The notes under the pieces: generated by a model | Database searches by the model: none | What the model saw: only the letters and a program-made list of their open reading frames with translations | What the model was told of the DNA's origin: nothing | Program-made: the position numbers and the translations under genes | Shown here: one piece after another, positions 16,718 through 24,502 of the stretch | Numbering within the stretch: the stretch's first letter is position 1 | How the letters are laid out: every line of letters starts with the position of its first letter | Assembly: GCA_025355965.1 (NCBI GenBank) | Contig: JANXYR010000043.1 | Span: 62,001 to 126,000 of the forward strand | Direction: 5' to 3' | From: Geobacteraceae bacterium | GTDB lineage: Bacteria; Desulfobacterota; Desulfuromonadia; Geobacterales; Pseudopelobacteraceae | Length of the DNA stretch: 64,000 nucleotides

Positions 16718-18076
16718 TTGAAAGGACCTTATTTACCCATGTGCCGAATCATTGAGCTGTTACCCTTATCCAATACACTTCGTCTTATAGCTCTTTTTGT
16801 CGTTATATTATCTCTTCAGGGATGTACGACAATGACAAGAGCTCATGAGGAAGAGCAGCTTATTCCAAGATATATGGAAGAAAATATCGAACGAAATGAG
16901 TTTTCTGTTGCAAAAGGAGATGATGTCATTGGTCGATTGAGTTTCATTCGTCTTGAGAAGGGAGATACGCTACCGGATATTGCAAGACACTTCAGCTTGG
17001 GACTTAATGGAGTCAGCGCATCTAATCCTGGAGTAGATATATGGGTGCCTAAAGCTGGAGAACGTATCATGTTGCCTCTGAGTTTTATCCTGCCGGACGC
17101 CCCTAGAAAAGGCATTGTGATCAACTTGGCCGCAATGAGGCTTTTTGAATTTAAAGGAAATAGTGAGCCACTGGCAGTGTTGACCTACCCGGTCGGTGTC
17201 GGTACCGAAGAGCGCCCCACGCCCAGAGGTATAATGCGTGTGGAGCGCAAGGTAACCAGGCCGACCTGGCATGTACCGGCCTCAATTGCCAAGGATCATC
17301 TGAAAAAAGGAGATCCTTTGCCCGCTGCAGTTCTGCCGGGACCTCTTAATCCCTTGGGAGAATACGCGCTCTATTTAAGTGCGCCGAGTTACTTGATCCA
17401 TGGCACTAACAAACCGGCCAGCATTGGTCTTAGGGCATCCAATGGATGCATAAGACTCTTTCCGGAAAGCGTGAAAAAGCTCTATGAGAACACTCCGGTT
17501 AAAACCCCTGTAAACATTGTTAACCAGCCATATCTCTTAGGTCTTAGCAATGGAGTGGTTTACATGGAAGTTCATGCGTCCACGGACAACTTGGACGCCG
17601 CTGAGTTTGATAAGGTATATGCAAAATTGAAAGCTATTGAAAAGGAATCAGGACGCATGTTTGACTGGAGTAAAGTTAAGAACGTATTGGCCGAGGCTCG
17701 CGGGATTCCTGTCCCCATATTCGAGATCAGGCAAGGAAGTGGAAAAGAGGTTGCGGAACCCATAGAGGTTAAGCACCCAGGCAAATTATTTGGCAGCCCA
17801 GAAATACCGGAGCTGAAAACAGATGCGTGGTCTGTTTTGGCTGCTGATGTGCGTGACGAGATTGATGCAGTGAGGCTTTCCGCCATTATCAACCACCAGG
17901 GCCCACAAATCCCGGCAAGCGTGATAGCAGAGAACGATAGCTACCGTGTTGTCGCTGGTCCTTTCAATGATATCAGAGAGGCCAAAGATGCAATCAAACG
18001 TTTGAAAATTGATTTGGAACTGGATGGTAAATTGATTGAACCTATCAAGCGAGAGAGAGGAGGTGAAAAACTATGA
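16718..18076 (+). CDS. LysM-YkuD-SPOR lipoprotein, L,D-transpeptidase
   Basis: An N-terminal lipoprotein signal ends in the lipobox LSLQGC (lipidated Cys about residue 36). A LysM-like segment follows (LEKGDTLPDIARHFSLG). The YkuD catalytic domain has the conserved His in LIHGTN and the catalytic Cys in RASNGCIRLF. The last 60 residues look like a SPOR domain (YRVVAGPFNDIREAKDAIKRL). Such enzymes make 3-3 crosslinks or attach Lpp-type lipoproteins to meso-DAP. The start is uncertain: TTG 16718 has GAGAGGA upstream, ATG 16739 is also possible, and the ORF-track TTG 16649 lacks a ribosome site. It is first gene behind the GEMM riboswitch, overlapping the next gene by 4 bases. Confidence 0.88.
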   Translation: MKGPYLPMCRIIELLPLSNTLRLIALFVVILSLQGCTTMTRAHEEEQLIPRYMEENIERNEFSVAKGDDVIGRLSFIRLEKGDTLPDIARHFSLGLNGVSASNPGVDIWVPKAGERIMLPLSFILPDAPRKGIVINLAAMRLFEFKGNSEPLAVLTYPVGVGTEERPTPRGIMRVERKVTRPTWHVPASIAKDHLKKGDPLPAAVLPGPLNPLGEYALYLSAPSYLIHGTNKPASIGLRASNGCIRLFPESVKKLYENTPVKTPVNIVNQPYLLGLSNGVVYMEVHASTDNLDAAEFDKVYAKLKAIEKESGRMFDWSKVKNVLAEARGIPVPIFEIRQGSGKEVAEPIEVKHPGKLFGSPEIPELKTDAWSVLAADVRDEIDAVRLSAIINHQGPQIPASVIAENDSYRVVAGPFNDIREAKDAIKRLKIDLELDGKLIEPIKRERGGEKL

Positions 18077-18417
18077 AGAAGAATCTTTTAGTGATCTCAA
18101 TGATGCTTGTTCTTGCAACTACTTTGGGTGGTTGTGCAACAACGGGTGACCTTGCGAAAGTTCAGTCGCAGCAAATGGCGACTGGTGCAAAAGCTGATCA
18201 GGCAGCGCAGGATGCGCAGGCTGCCAAGGCGGCAGCTGATGCGGCCACGATAAAGGCAGAGGCTGCCGCAACCCGAGCAGAAAATGCTCTAAAGCTGGCA
18301 GAAGAAAGGTCTAAAATTGCAGATGAAAAGGCAAAGATTGCAGATGAAAAAGCGAAGATCGCAGATGAAAAGGCGCAGAAGGCTGACGAGACTTTCCGCA
18401 AATCAATGAGGAAGTAA
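18073..18417 (+). CDS. Lpp/OprI-like alanine-zipper outer-membrane lipoprotein
   Basis: A 114-residue protein with a lipobox (TLGGCATTG, Cys about residue 21). A long helix follows, made of Ala-rich heptads and a near-perfect 7-residue repeat (IADEKAK three times, with flanking variants). The C-terminus ends FRKSMRK, with a terminal Lys like the E. coli Braun lipoprotein end (YRK) that L,D-transpeptidases link to peptidoglycan. It overlaps the transpeptidase stop by 4 bases (ATGA), so translation is coupled. The combination suggests a tether between outer membrane and cell wall. The repeat means length may vary between strains. Crosslinking is inferred, not shown. Confidence 0.85.
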   Translation: MKKNLLVISMMLVLATTLGGCATTGDLAKVQSQQMATGAKADQAAQDAQAAKAAADAATIKAEAAATRAENALKLAEERSKIADEKAKIADEKAKIADEKAQKADETFRKSMRK

Positions 18418-18461
18418 GTCGATTTATGTGGAACTGTTAACTTTTCTGTTAGTGCTCCGGA

Positions 18462-18498
18462 AAGGAAGTGGCAGGGTTTTGATACTCTGCCACTTCCT
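18462..18498 (+). terminator. Long hairpin between the Lpp-like gene and the second transpeptidase
   Basis: A perfect 13-bp stem, AAGGAAGTGGCAG with CTGCCACTTCCTT, around an 11-nt loop. No T-run follows, so it may only attenuate or protect the upstream mRNA. Confidence 0.55.
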
Positions 18499-18540
18499 TA
18501 TGCTTCCACCGTTCGATAAATGTCAGGAAGAGGAAGAAGA

Positions 18541-19575
18541 ATGGTTCTGCGATCATCAAACATATTACTAACTAACACGAAGTCGAATATGGGTAAAAAG
18601 CTACGTATATTGGGTAAACATCTAAGTTTATTATTTGCCTGCATCTTAATGACACCAATGCTGATATGCGGATGCAGCCACTTTAATGGGGGATTTGAGA
18701 CCAAGTCATCCTTTATAGAAGCAAATGATTTTTTCAGCCAGGGAAACTACAAGGCCTCTCTGAGCAAATATCAGCAGATTATTGAAAAATATCCCACGGC
18801 GGGAGAGAGGGCTCTTTTCGAGATGGGTATTATTTATGCGCATCCTGGCAATGGGCAGAAGGATTATCAGAAATCTCTCGAATGTTTTCATAAACTCATA
18901 AAGGATTACCCGGGGAGTGAATATAAGAAGGACAGTGAGTTGATGATATTTAATGTCAATAATGTCATTGTCAAAGATCAGACGATTGCTACGCAGCAGG
19001 CACAGATCGAGGCTCTCCGACAAGATGTTCAACGTAGAGGGAATGAGAATATTACCCTGCAAAAAAAGATTGAAGCGCTTGAACAAGAGGTTAGGAGTAA
19101 AGAGAATGAACATATTAAACTGCAAAAAGAGATTTTTGTAATCCCGAAGGAACCGGCAGACAAGATTCTGATAGAAAAGAAAGAACGACTATTGACCTTG
19201 ATTTCAAAGGGCAAGGTACTCAAAACCTACAAAATAGCCTTGGGTGGGAACCCTAATGGTCCAAAAGAAAGACAAGGTGATAACAAAACCCCGGAGGGAA
19301 CATACGTTATCGATTCAAGAAATAGGGACAGCAATTATCACCAGTCTCTTCATATCTCCTATCCAAACGAGAAAGACAAAAAACGAGCAAAACAACTTGG
19401 TGTTTCTCCGGGCGGAGACATCATGGTCCACGGTCTTAAGAATGGATTTTCGTGGGTTGGTAATCTCCACACAGAGGTTGACTGGACGAAAGGGTGTATT
19501 GCCGTTACCGACGAAGAAATAGAGGAAATTGACAGGTTGGCGCCAAATGGCACGATAGTTGAGATAAGGCCATGA
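18541..19575 (+). CDS. TPR/coiled-coil lipoprotein with C-terminal YkuD L,D-transpeptidase domain
   Basis: The signal region ends in LICGCS, a lipobox. Residues about 40-130 resemble the TPR-like fold of BamD/YbgF (FFSQGNYKASLSKYQQIIEKYP, FHKLIKDYPGSEYKKDSE). A coiled coil of two imperfect repeats follows (LQKKIEALEQEVRSKENEH). The C-terminal YkuD domain carries MVHGL and the catalytic Cys in DWTKGCIAVTDEE. It is the second L,D-transpeptidase in the cluster. ATG 18541 is chosen because GGAAGAGGAAGAAG precedes it; the ORF-track ATG 18520 lies upstream of that site. It is separated from the Lpp-like gene by a hairpin and may have read-through or its own promoter. Confidence 0.85.
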   Translation: MVLRSSNILLTNTKSNMGKKLRILGKHLSLLFACILMTPMLICGCSHFNGGFETKSSFIEANDFFSQGNYKASLSKYQQIIEKYPTAGERALFEMGIIYAHPGNGQKDYQKSLECFHKLIKDYPGSEYKKDSELMIFNVNNVIVKDQTIATQQAQIEALRQDVQRRGNENITLQKKIEALEQEVRSKENEHIKLQKEIFVIPKEPADKILIEKKERLLTLISKGKVLKTYKIALGGNPNGPKERQGDNKTPEGTYVIDSRNRDSNYHQSLHISYPNEKDKKRAKQLGVSPGGDIMVHGLKNGFSWVGNLHTEVDWTKGCIAVTDEEIEEIDRLAPNGTIVEIRP

Positions 19576-19610
19576 AGACATAGTGGGGCGAAGTTGATTG
19601 GGATAGAAAA

Positions 19611-19640
19611 CGAGGCCCCTGATTGAATTCAGGGGCCTCG
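19611..19640. terminator. Bidirectional terminator between convergent genes
   Basis: A GC-rich stem, CGAGGCCCCTGA with TTCAGGGGCCTCG (loop about 5 nt), flanked by A/T-rich sequence on both sides, lies between the second transpeptidase and the convergent outer-membrane protein gene. Confidence 0.75.
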
Positions 19641-19682
19641 CTATTTAAATAAATCCTATTTCACGAACCGGGGAACACCTCA

Positions 19683-20486
19683 CTACTGACCAGGTTTCGC
19701 CTCTGGGACCTTCTCCTGAACCGGTTTCAACGCTGGAACCTGCCCCGGAACTTGAGTCGCAGGAGCCGTTTCAAGTATGGTTTCGCTGGTCTTTTTCTCT
19801 TTGCTTGGGTCATCCTTAACTTTCAGTTTGGTTATTGGAGGTGGCGCAGGTTTTTTCTTGCGCTCCTTGCCAAAGTAATAGCTTACACCAACGCCGATTT
19901 CAAAATTGTTTCTGGGGTAACTACTAGTGTTGTAGACCATCAGATGTCGTCCATCGATTCTGACTGCCAGGTAGTTTTCAAAGAAATATTTTAGGCCAAT
20001 TCCATAATTTATCAGAGGCTTTTTTTCAGAATCAGTGCCAGTATCAATGGCAATACCGCCAGCACCAACCGCCAGAAATGGCATCCATTTCACACCTTGG
20101 ACAAAGGGGTAAATTGCGTCAAGACGTATAAGGTAACCGGTGGTTTTGTCTACAACGGATTTAGATTTGGCAGAGAAGTAGTTAAATGTTGCTTCAACGC
20201 CAAGGCTGTCCTCAAGAGAGCTGCCAATTTTATCATAGCCGACTTTGAGCCCATACATCAAAGCCGGATTTAGCTGTTCCGGTTTTGCAAACGAATAACC
20301 ACTTACTGTAGGAGTAAGAGAGAAACCACCCAAGGCACCAACAGGTGCAGGTTTTGAAACAGGCGCAGGTTTTGCTTTAGGTTCAGGTTTTTCATCAGGT
20401 TCAGTAGCGGCAAAGGCAGCCACTGAAACCAACACTGATATGACAAGGGTGAGTATGAGAACAAAGAGGGATTTCGCCACGGACAT
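19683..20486 (-). CDS. Outer-membrane beta-barrel protein with Pro-rich linkers
   Basis: A 267-residue protein with a clear signal peptide (LFVLILTLVISVLVSVAAFA). A Pro/Lys/Ala linker (KPEPKAKPAPVSKPAPVG) follows, then an OmpA-type small beta-barrel of about 150 residues whose strands end in aromatic residues (LGVEATFNYFSAKS, FLAVGAGGIAIDTG, FEIGVGVSYYFG). A second Pro/Lys-rich tail of about 60 residues replaces the peptidoglycan-binding OmpA domain. It may be a structural porin or adhesin; no specific function is recognised. It converges on the L,D-transpeptidase cluster, which also concerns the outer envelope. Confidence 0.8.
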   Translation of the reverse strand: MSVAKSLFVLILTLVISVLVSVAAFAATEPDEKPEPKAKPAPVSKPAPVGALGGFSLTPTVSGYSFAKPEQLNPALMYGLKVGYDKIGSSLEDSLGVEATFNYFSAKSKSVVDKTTGYLIRLDAIYPFVQGVKWMPFLAVGAGGIAIDTGTDSEKKPLINYGIGLKYFFENYLAVRIDGRHLMVYNTSSYPRNNFEIGVGVSYYFGKERKKKPAPPPITKLKVKDDPSKEKKTSETILETAPATQVPGQVPALKPVQEKVPEAKPGQ

Positions 20487-20713
20487 CTCCGGATATGTTC
20501 AGGTATTAGCGATCAATAACTGGCTATGATCTTAAAAAAACAGGAATTTGTTTTTTGCGAGTGGGAACAATATCACTCGAATGAGCAGGTCGTCAATTCA
20601 ATTTCGGGAGATTGAAGGTGGAACTTCCAAACATAATAGTGTAATGTCGTCACATAAGCCGGAACGCGACCCCGGCGCAAGAAGCACATATTAACTCTGC
20701 TGGAGAGCATCGT

Positions 20714-20929
20714 ATGAACGTAGACGTGACCTTACTGAAAAACCTGATAAGCAAACGAGGTGATGAGATTGAAAATAAAGTTGCCGGGACCGGCTATATT
20801 GCAAAAACAGTCATAGGTGTTGGCACGTTTTTACTCGACAACGAAGGGGACATAGATTTAATGACCGCCAAGCAAAAGGTTATCTATGAAAAGTTTCTTT
20901 TGCCGCTGCTTGTTGCGCCACGCCGGTAG
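20714..20929 (+). CDS. Small hypothetical protein (71 aa)
   Basis: Not recognised. It reads MNVDVTLLKNLISKRG and later GVGTFLLDNEGDIDLMTAKQ, with a mixed charged, helical character, no signal peptide and no membrane segment. GGAG lies about 8 bases before the ATG, which supports translation. It stands alone between the outer-membrane protein gene and a REP-like repeat, with about 230 bases of apparently empty sequence upstream. Confidence 0.5.
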   Translation: MNVDVTLLKNLISKRGDEIENKVAGTGYIAKTVIGVGTFLLDNEGDIDLMTAKQKVIYEKFLLPLLVAPRR

Positions 20930-20949
20930 GGCAATTCAAAACAGAGCAA

Positions 20950-21012
20950 ACCTTACAACAAAAGAGGCAGCCACTTGGCCGCCTTTTGAATTAAGTGAAC
21001 TGTCCCGGTAAT
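20950..21012 (+). repeat. REP-like dispersed repeat, copy b
   Basis: ACCTTACAACAAAAGAGGCAG, then GGCCGCCTTTTGAATTAAG and TGAACTGTCCCGGTAATT. It abuts the stop codon of the dus gene. The AATTAAG-ACTGTCCC-GG-AATT tail is the reverse complement of the units tandemly repeated at 27.4-27.5 kb. Confidence 0.75.
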
Positions 21013-21972
21013 TCAGCACAGCCCGTGCAGAGCTGCCTCAAACGCCCGCACGGTTTTGGCCCGCCGCAGCTCCTTGAGCGGTTTTGCCAGTTCCGGATCA
21101 TCCAGGTACGCGATGATCTCCTTGATCTTGTTCAGCACCTGCGTATCACCGCAGAACAGCTGGCCATAGCGACTCAGCATCTCCCTCAGGTAGCGGCCAA
21201 GTTCTGGTCTCCGCTCTTCCCGGCCCGGCTCGGGGTTCACCACTCCCCGCAGGCGCCGGAACAGCTGCGGATCGGCAATCGCCCCCCGCCCCAGCATCAG
21301 CCCGGCAGCGCCGGTCTCGCCCAGCACCCGTCCGCCATCGGCAACGTTCCGGATATCCCCGTTGGCAATCACCGGCAGCCGGGTTTCCCGCACCACCCGG
21401 GCGGTCACCCCATGGTCAGCAACTCCGTCGTACTTCTGGACCACGGTACGAGGGTGCAGCACCAGGAAATCCACCCCGCTCGACTCGAAGAGCGGCAGCA
21501 GCGACAGGATCTGGTCAGGATCGTCATACCCGGTCCGGATCTTGACGGAGAAGGAGCCGTCGATGGCCTCCCGCAAAGCGGGGATGATCTCCGCAAGATT
21601 GTCCGGACATCGGAGCATTCCCCCACCGGTCAGGCCGCCGCCCATCCGGCCATAGGGGCACCCCATATTGAGGTTAATATGTACAGCACCGGCCTCCTGC
21701 GCGACCCGGGCCGCCAAGACCAGCGCCTCCCGCTCATGACCCACCAACTGCACCACCAGCGGCACACCCTCCTGCTCAGTGGCAACGTCCCGAAGATCAG
21801 CAGCTGTGAGCCCCGCTCCCACCGGCGCAGTATTGACGCGCATGAACTCCGTAAAGATAACGTCAGGGCGGACATGCTCAATAAAATAGGCGCGCAAGGC
21901 CCGGTTGGTCAACCCCTGCATCGGCGCCAACATTAACGGCGTAGTTCCAGGTTGCCACGGGAGCACCGTCAT
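21013..21972 (-). CDS. tRNA-dihydrouridine synthase
   Basis: A 319-residue FMN enzyme reducing uridine in the tRNA D-loop (or nearby) to dihydrouridine. The N-terminal APMQGLTNRALRAYF, the catalytic Cys region NMGCPYGRMGGG (about residue 100), VKIRTGYDD, LVLHPRT and the FMN phosphate motif GAAGLMLGRGAIADP are all present, followed by the C-terminal helical tRNA-binding domain. Which uridine is modified (DusA/B/C-type) is not decided. It stands alone, flanked on both sides by REP-like repeats. GC is higher than in nearby intergenic sequence, as for a core gene. Confidence 0.93.
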   Translation of the reverse strand: MTVLPWQPGTTPLMLAPMQGLTNRALRAYFIEHVRPDVIFTEFMRVNTAPVGAGLTAADLRDVATEQEGVPLVVQLVGHEREALVLAARVAQEAGAVHINLNMGCPYGRMGGGLTGGGMLRCPDNLAEIIPALREAIDGSFSVKIRTGYDDPDQILSLLPLFESSGVDFLVLHPRTVVQKYDGVADHGVTARVVRETRLPVIANGDIRNVADGGRVLGETGAAGLMLGRGAIADPQLFRRLRGVVNPEPGREERRPELGRYLREMLSRYGQLFCGDTQVLNKIKEIIAYLDDPELAKPLKELRRAKTVRAFEAALHGLC

Positions 21973-22080
21973 GTCGTGCTCACCGTTTCCGGCGTGTTCT
22001 GAAAGGCGCAGCGGACGGTCGCGTCGTTATGGAAGAAAAAGGTATGCATGCGGCCTATTGTTGCTCAGCTGGTAGGGAAA

Positions 22081-22143
22081 TTACAAGCATGGAAATAGCA
22101 CACTGGCCGATTGGCCATCTCTTGAATTAAGCAGACTGTCACC
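22081..22143 (+). repeat. REP-like dispersed repeat, copy c
   Basis: Contains CACTGGCCGATTGGCCATC, then TTGAATTAAGCAGACTGTCA, a diverged copy of the family. The surrounding 21973-22287 stretch holds no gene that I can support. Confidence 0.6.
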
Positions 22144-22287
22144 ATAACCCCATCTCTCTGCAACAAACTTCCAGAGAGATGTTGCGCCGCACCGGTCTAA
22201 AATGCTACATAGATGGATAATCCTCTTTACTTACCCCTGATGGGATCGGGGAATGCGGGGTCATATCAAATTTGTGAGGTTGAAAGA

Positions 22288-23607
22288 ATGACAATGAAAC
22301 ACTTTGGTCCGACAAAACTCGACGCAACGCTAATCCCGAAAATAGCTCAGCAGTGGGGAACACCGGTATATCTGCATGATAAAGAATATATAGAAAAAAG
22401 CTGCGAACAGTTGTTGAATATGCCAAATGCCTACGGTCTGCATGTCCGCTACGCCATGAAGGCAAACTCGGATCGCACCGTACTGCGTATTGTCACCAAT
22501 AAAGGACTGGATCTGGATTGCTCGTCACTTGAGGAAGCGGCCCGTGCTTTTGCCGCCGGGGTGCCGTATTCCCGGATGATGCTGACAACCCAGGAGGTTG
22601 CGTCCGGTCAGGAGCGCACCGAACTTGAGGAGATGATCAAAGCGGGCCTGAAGTACAACGTCTGCTCCATGACGCAGTTTCAACTGATTGCCAACTTTGC
22701 CAAAAGCATCAACCTGGACCTGTCCATGAGGGTCCACCCGGGAGCCACCGGCGGCGGTGAAAGCACCACCCGCGATACCGGCAGTGAATATTCCTGCTTC
22801 GGCGTACACTTAAACGATGTCCCCACGGTCAAGGCCCAGGCGGACAATCTGGGGCTGCGTTTTACCCAGGTCCATGTCCATATCGGTTCCGGAGGCGACC
22901 CGGAAAAATGGCGCCAGAACATCGACCGTGAACTGGGCTTTGTGAAGAGCTATTTCCCAGATGCCACCACCGTCAGCTTCGGCGGCGGGCTCAAGGTTGC
23001 CAGGATGCCGGGTGAAAAACAGGCCGACATCGCGGCGCTGGGCGCTTATGCGAAGCAGCGGATCGAGGAGTTCAAGGTGGCCACCGGACGCGAACTACAG
23101 ATGGAAATAGAGCCGGGAACCTTTGTGGTGGCCAACTCGGGCCATATCATTACCCGAATTATCGACAAAAAGCTGACCAACGAACTGAACTTCCTAATCG
23201 TTGACGGCGGCATGGAACTGCTGACACGCCCACTGCTGTACGGCTCCGAACATCCCATTGCTATCGTGCGCCAGGATGGCACACTGCTCTCCAGCGAGTA
23301 TGAAGGCATTCCGGCGACCGGGCTGAACTCGTTCGGGATCGTGGGGCGCTGCTGCGAAAGTGGCGATTCAGTCCGCCTGGACAATGACGGCAACATCGTG
23401 CCGGTGCTGATTGCCGAGCCGGAAATCGGTGACTATGTTGTAATCGGCGGCACGGGAGCCTATTCCGAGAGTATGTCGCCGGAAAACTACAACTCCCACC
23501 GCAAACCAGGCGCGGTCATGAAGTCCAAGAGCGGCGAGCTGGTGCAGATCAGGAAGAAACAGGTGCGTGAGCAGATCTACCAGAACGAGCTGGATGTGAA
23601 ACTGTAA
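22288..23607 (+). CDS. PLP-dependent decarboxylase of the diaminopimelate decarboxylase group
   Basis: A fold-type III PLP enzyme of about 439 residues. The PLP lysine lies in VRYAMKANSD, the glycine-rich phosphate site in VSFGGGLK, and the CESGD motif in VGRCCESGDSV supplies the Cys/Asp at the other subunit's active site. The His motif is VHVHIGSGGD, where standard LysA has HCHIGSQ. It is therefore a divergent member, probably decarboxylating meso-DAP to lysine, but another amino-acid substrate is possible. ATG 22288 follows GAGG by 8 bases; the ORF-track start at 22213 lacks a ribosome site. Its importance rises because the lysA at the head of the dap operon (32.1 kb) is broken. Confidence 0.85.
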   Translation: MTMKHFGPTKLDATLIPKIAQQWGTPVYLHDKEYIEKSCEQLLNMPNAYGLHVRYAMKANSDRTVLRIVTNKGLDLDCSSLEEAARAFAAGVPYSRMMLTTQEVASGQERTELEEMIKAGLKYNVCSMTQFQLIANFAKSINLDLSMRVHPGATGGGESTTRDTGSEYSCFGVHLNDVPTVKAQADNLGLRFTQVHVHIGSGGDPEKWRQNIDRELGFVKSYFPDATTVSFGGGLKVARMPGEKQADIAALGAYAKQRIEEFKVATGRELQMEIEPGTFVVANSGHIITRIIDKKLTNELNFLIVDGGMELLTRPLLYGSEHPIAIVRQDGTLLSSEYEGIPATGLNSFGIVGRCCESGDSVRLDNDGNIVPVLIAEPEIGDYVVIGGTGAYSESMSPENYNSHRKPGAVMKSKSGELVQIRKKQVREQIYQNELDVKL

Positions 23608-23632
23608 TGGATCAAGCAGTTATACATGGTGA

Positions 23633-23668
23633 GAGGCCAAGGGATACGCTCCCTTGGCCTCTTTTATA
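23633..23668 (+). terminator. Rho-independent terminator after the decarboxylase gene
   Basis: A perfect 12-bp stem, GAGGCCAAGGGA with TCCCTTGGCCTC, 5-nt loop, followed by TTTTAT. It lies between convergent genes. Confidence 0.85.
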
Positions 23669-23698
23669 TGAGACAGGCTGACAACAGGAAGGGGTTTC

Positions 23699-24157
23699 CT
23701 AATTCCAGTTATCAATTTTCAGATCATGGGGCGAGGGCTTCCCTTTACCGGTTTCCACATATTCACGCAGGCTTAACAGGAATGTCGCCCACTTCATACT
23801 ACAGTGATAAGTCGCCTCAACCGCCTCGCGCCAGTTTCTGTGGCCGAAGAGGACAATTGTCTGACCATCCTGCTCTGACAATTGAAAAGTTATGTCAGTG
23901 CCGAGCCATTCAGCGGGCCCCTCTACGCAGCGCCAGTGAACTGCTTCATCTTCAACCAGCTCCTGCACTTCCATCACAGCTCCGCCCAGAAGCTCGCCTG
24001 TTTTCGTGCGAAAACTGAAGTCAATCTTGCCTCCGATCTGAGTATCTCCTGTTACTCCCTCGGTCCACCAGTGGGCCAGACCATCCAAAGTTGTCAATGC
24101 GCTATATACTTGAGCTACCGGGGATTTGATCCCGATTCGATGAAGAATATCTACCAT
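23699..24157 (-). CDS. SRPBCC/AHSA1-like domain protein
   Basis: A 152-residue START/Bet v1-like (SRPBCC) protein. The opening IGIKSPVAQVYSALTTLDGLAHWWTEGV is the classic AHSA1-type start, followed by GGKIDFSF and the terminal helix SMKWATFLLSLREYVETG. These proteins bind hydrophobic ligands or act as co-chaperone-like factors; the ligand is unknown. ATG 24157 is chosen because GGAGGT lies 7 bases upstream; the ORF-track TTG at 24172 overlaps that site. It is a single gene. Confidence 0.85.
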   Translation of the reverse strand: MVDILHRIGIKSPVAQVYSALTTLDGLAHWWTEGVTGDTQIGGKIDFSFRTKTGELLGGAVMEVQELVEDEAVHWRCVEGPAEWLGTDITFQLSEQDGQTIVLFGHRNWREAVEATYHCSMKWATFLLSLREYVETGKGKPSPHDLKIDNWN

Positions 24158-24229
24158 CTCAACCACCTCCAATACTATGTAGCCGTGATTTATTGTAATC
24201 CTGTAGCTGGGAAAATGCGAGGATGATGA

Positions 24230-24287
24230 AACAGCAAAGGTGACCGATTGGCCGCCTTTTGAATTATGTATGCTGTCCCTGGAATTC
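24230..24287 (+). repeat. REP-like dispersed repeat, copy d
   Basis: ACAGCAAAGGTGACCGATTGG, then CCGCCTTTTGAATTATG and CTGTCCCTGGAATTC. A close family member lying in the 24158-24502 intergenic stretch. Confidence 0.75.
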
Positions 24288-24423
24288 CCCTTTTTGTTTG
24301 GCTGACTATTTGCTGAACAGACCGAAAGTAATCAGCACAAGTTTCCAGCACCAGCCACACCAATCTGGCAGCCCCGCAAAAGCTATTACCTTGTAATTAC
24401 AGACAAATCACACAACAACTTAT

Positions 24424-24439
24424 TGGCACAATATAAGCA
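24424..24439 (+). promoter_or_regulatory. Sigma-54-type promoter before the PII-like gene
   Basis: TTGGCACAATATAAGCA has the -24 element TGGCAC and a GC exactly 10 bases after the GG, as sigma-54 requires. The -12 element (AAGCA) deviates from TTGCA. The start codon is about 65 bases downstream. Sigma-54 control of a PII-family gene is what nitrogen regulation would predict. Confidence 0.55.
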
Positions 24440-24502
24440 GTGTCCAGATCAGGATGTACAACACAGCCGGTAGGCAACGGGGCCTGCCTACGGAGGTAGG
24501 CC

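Noticed and set aside
20995-21936. 313-aa plus-strand ORF
   Set aside because: Antisense shadow of the dus gene; Pro/Gln/His-rich, no family features, no ribosome site.
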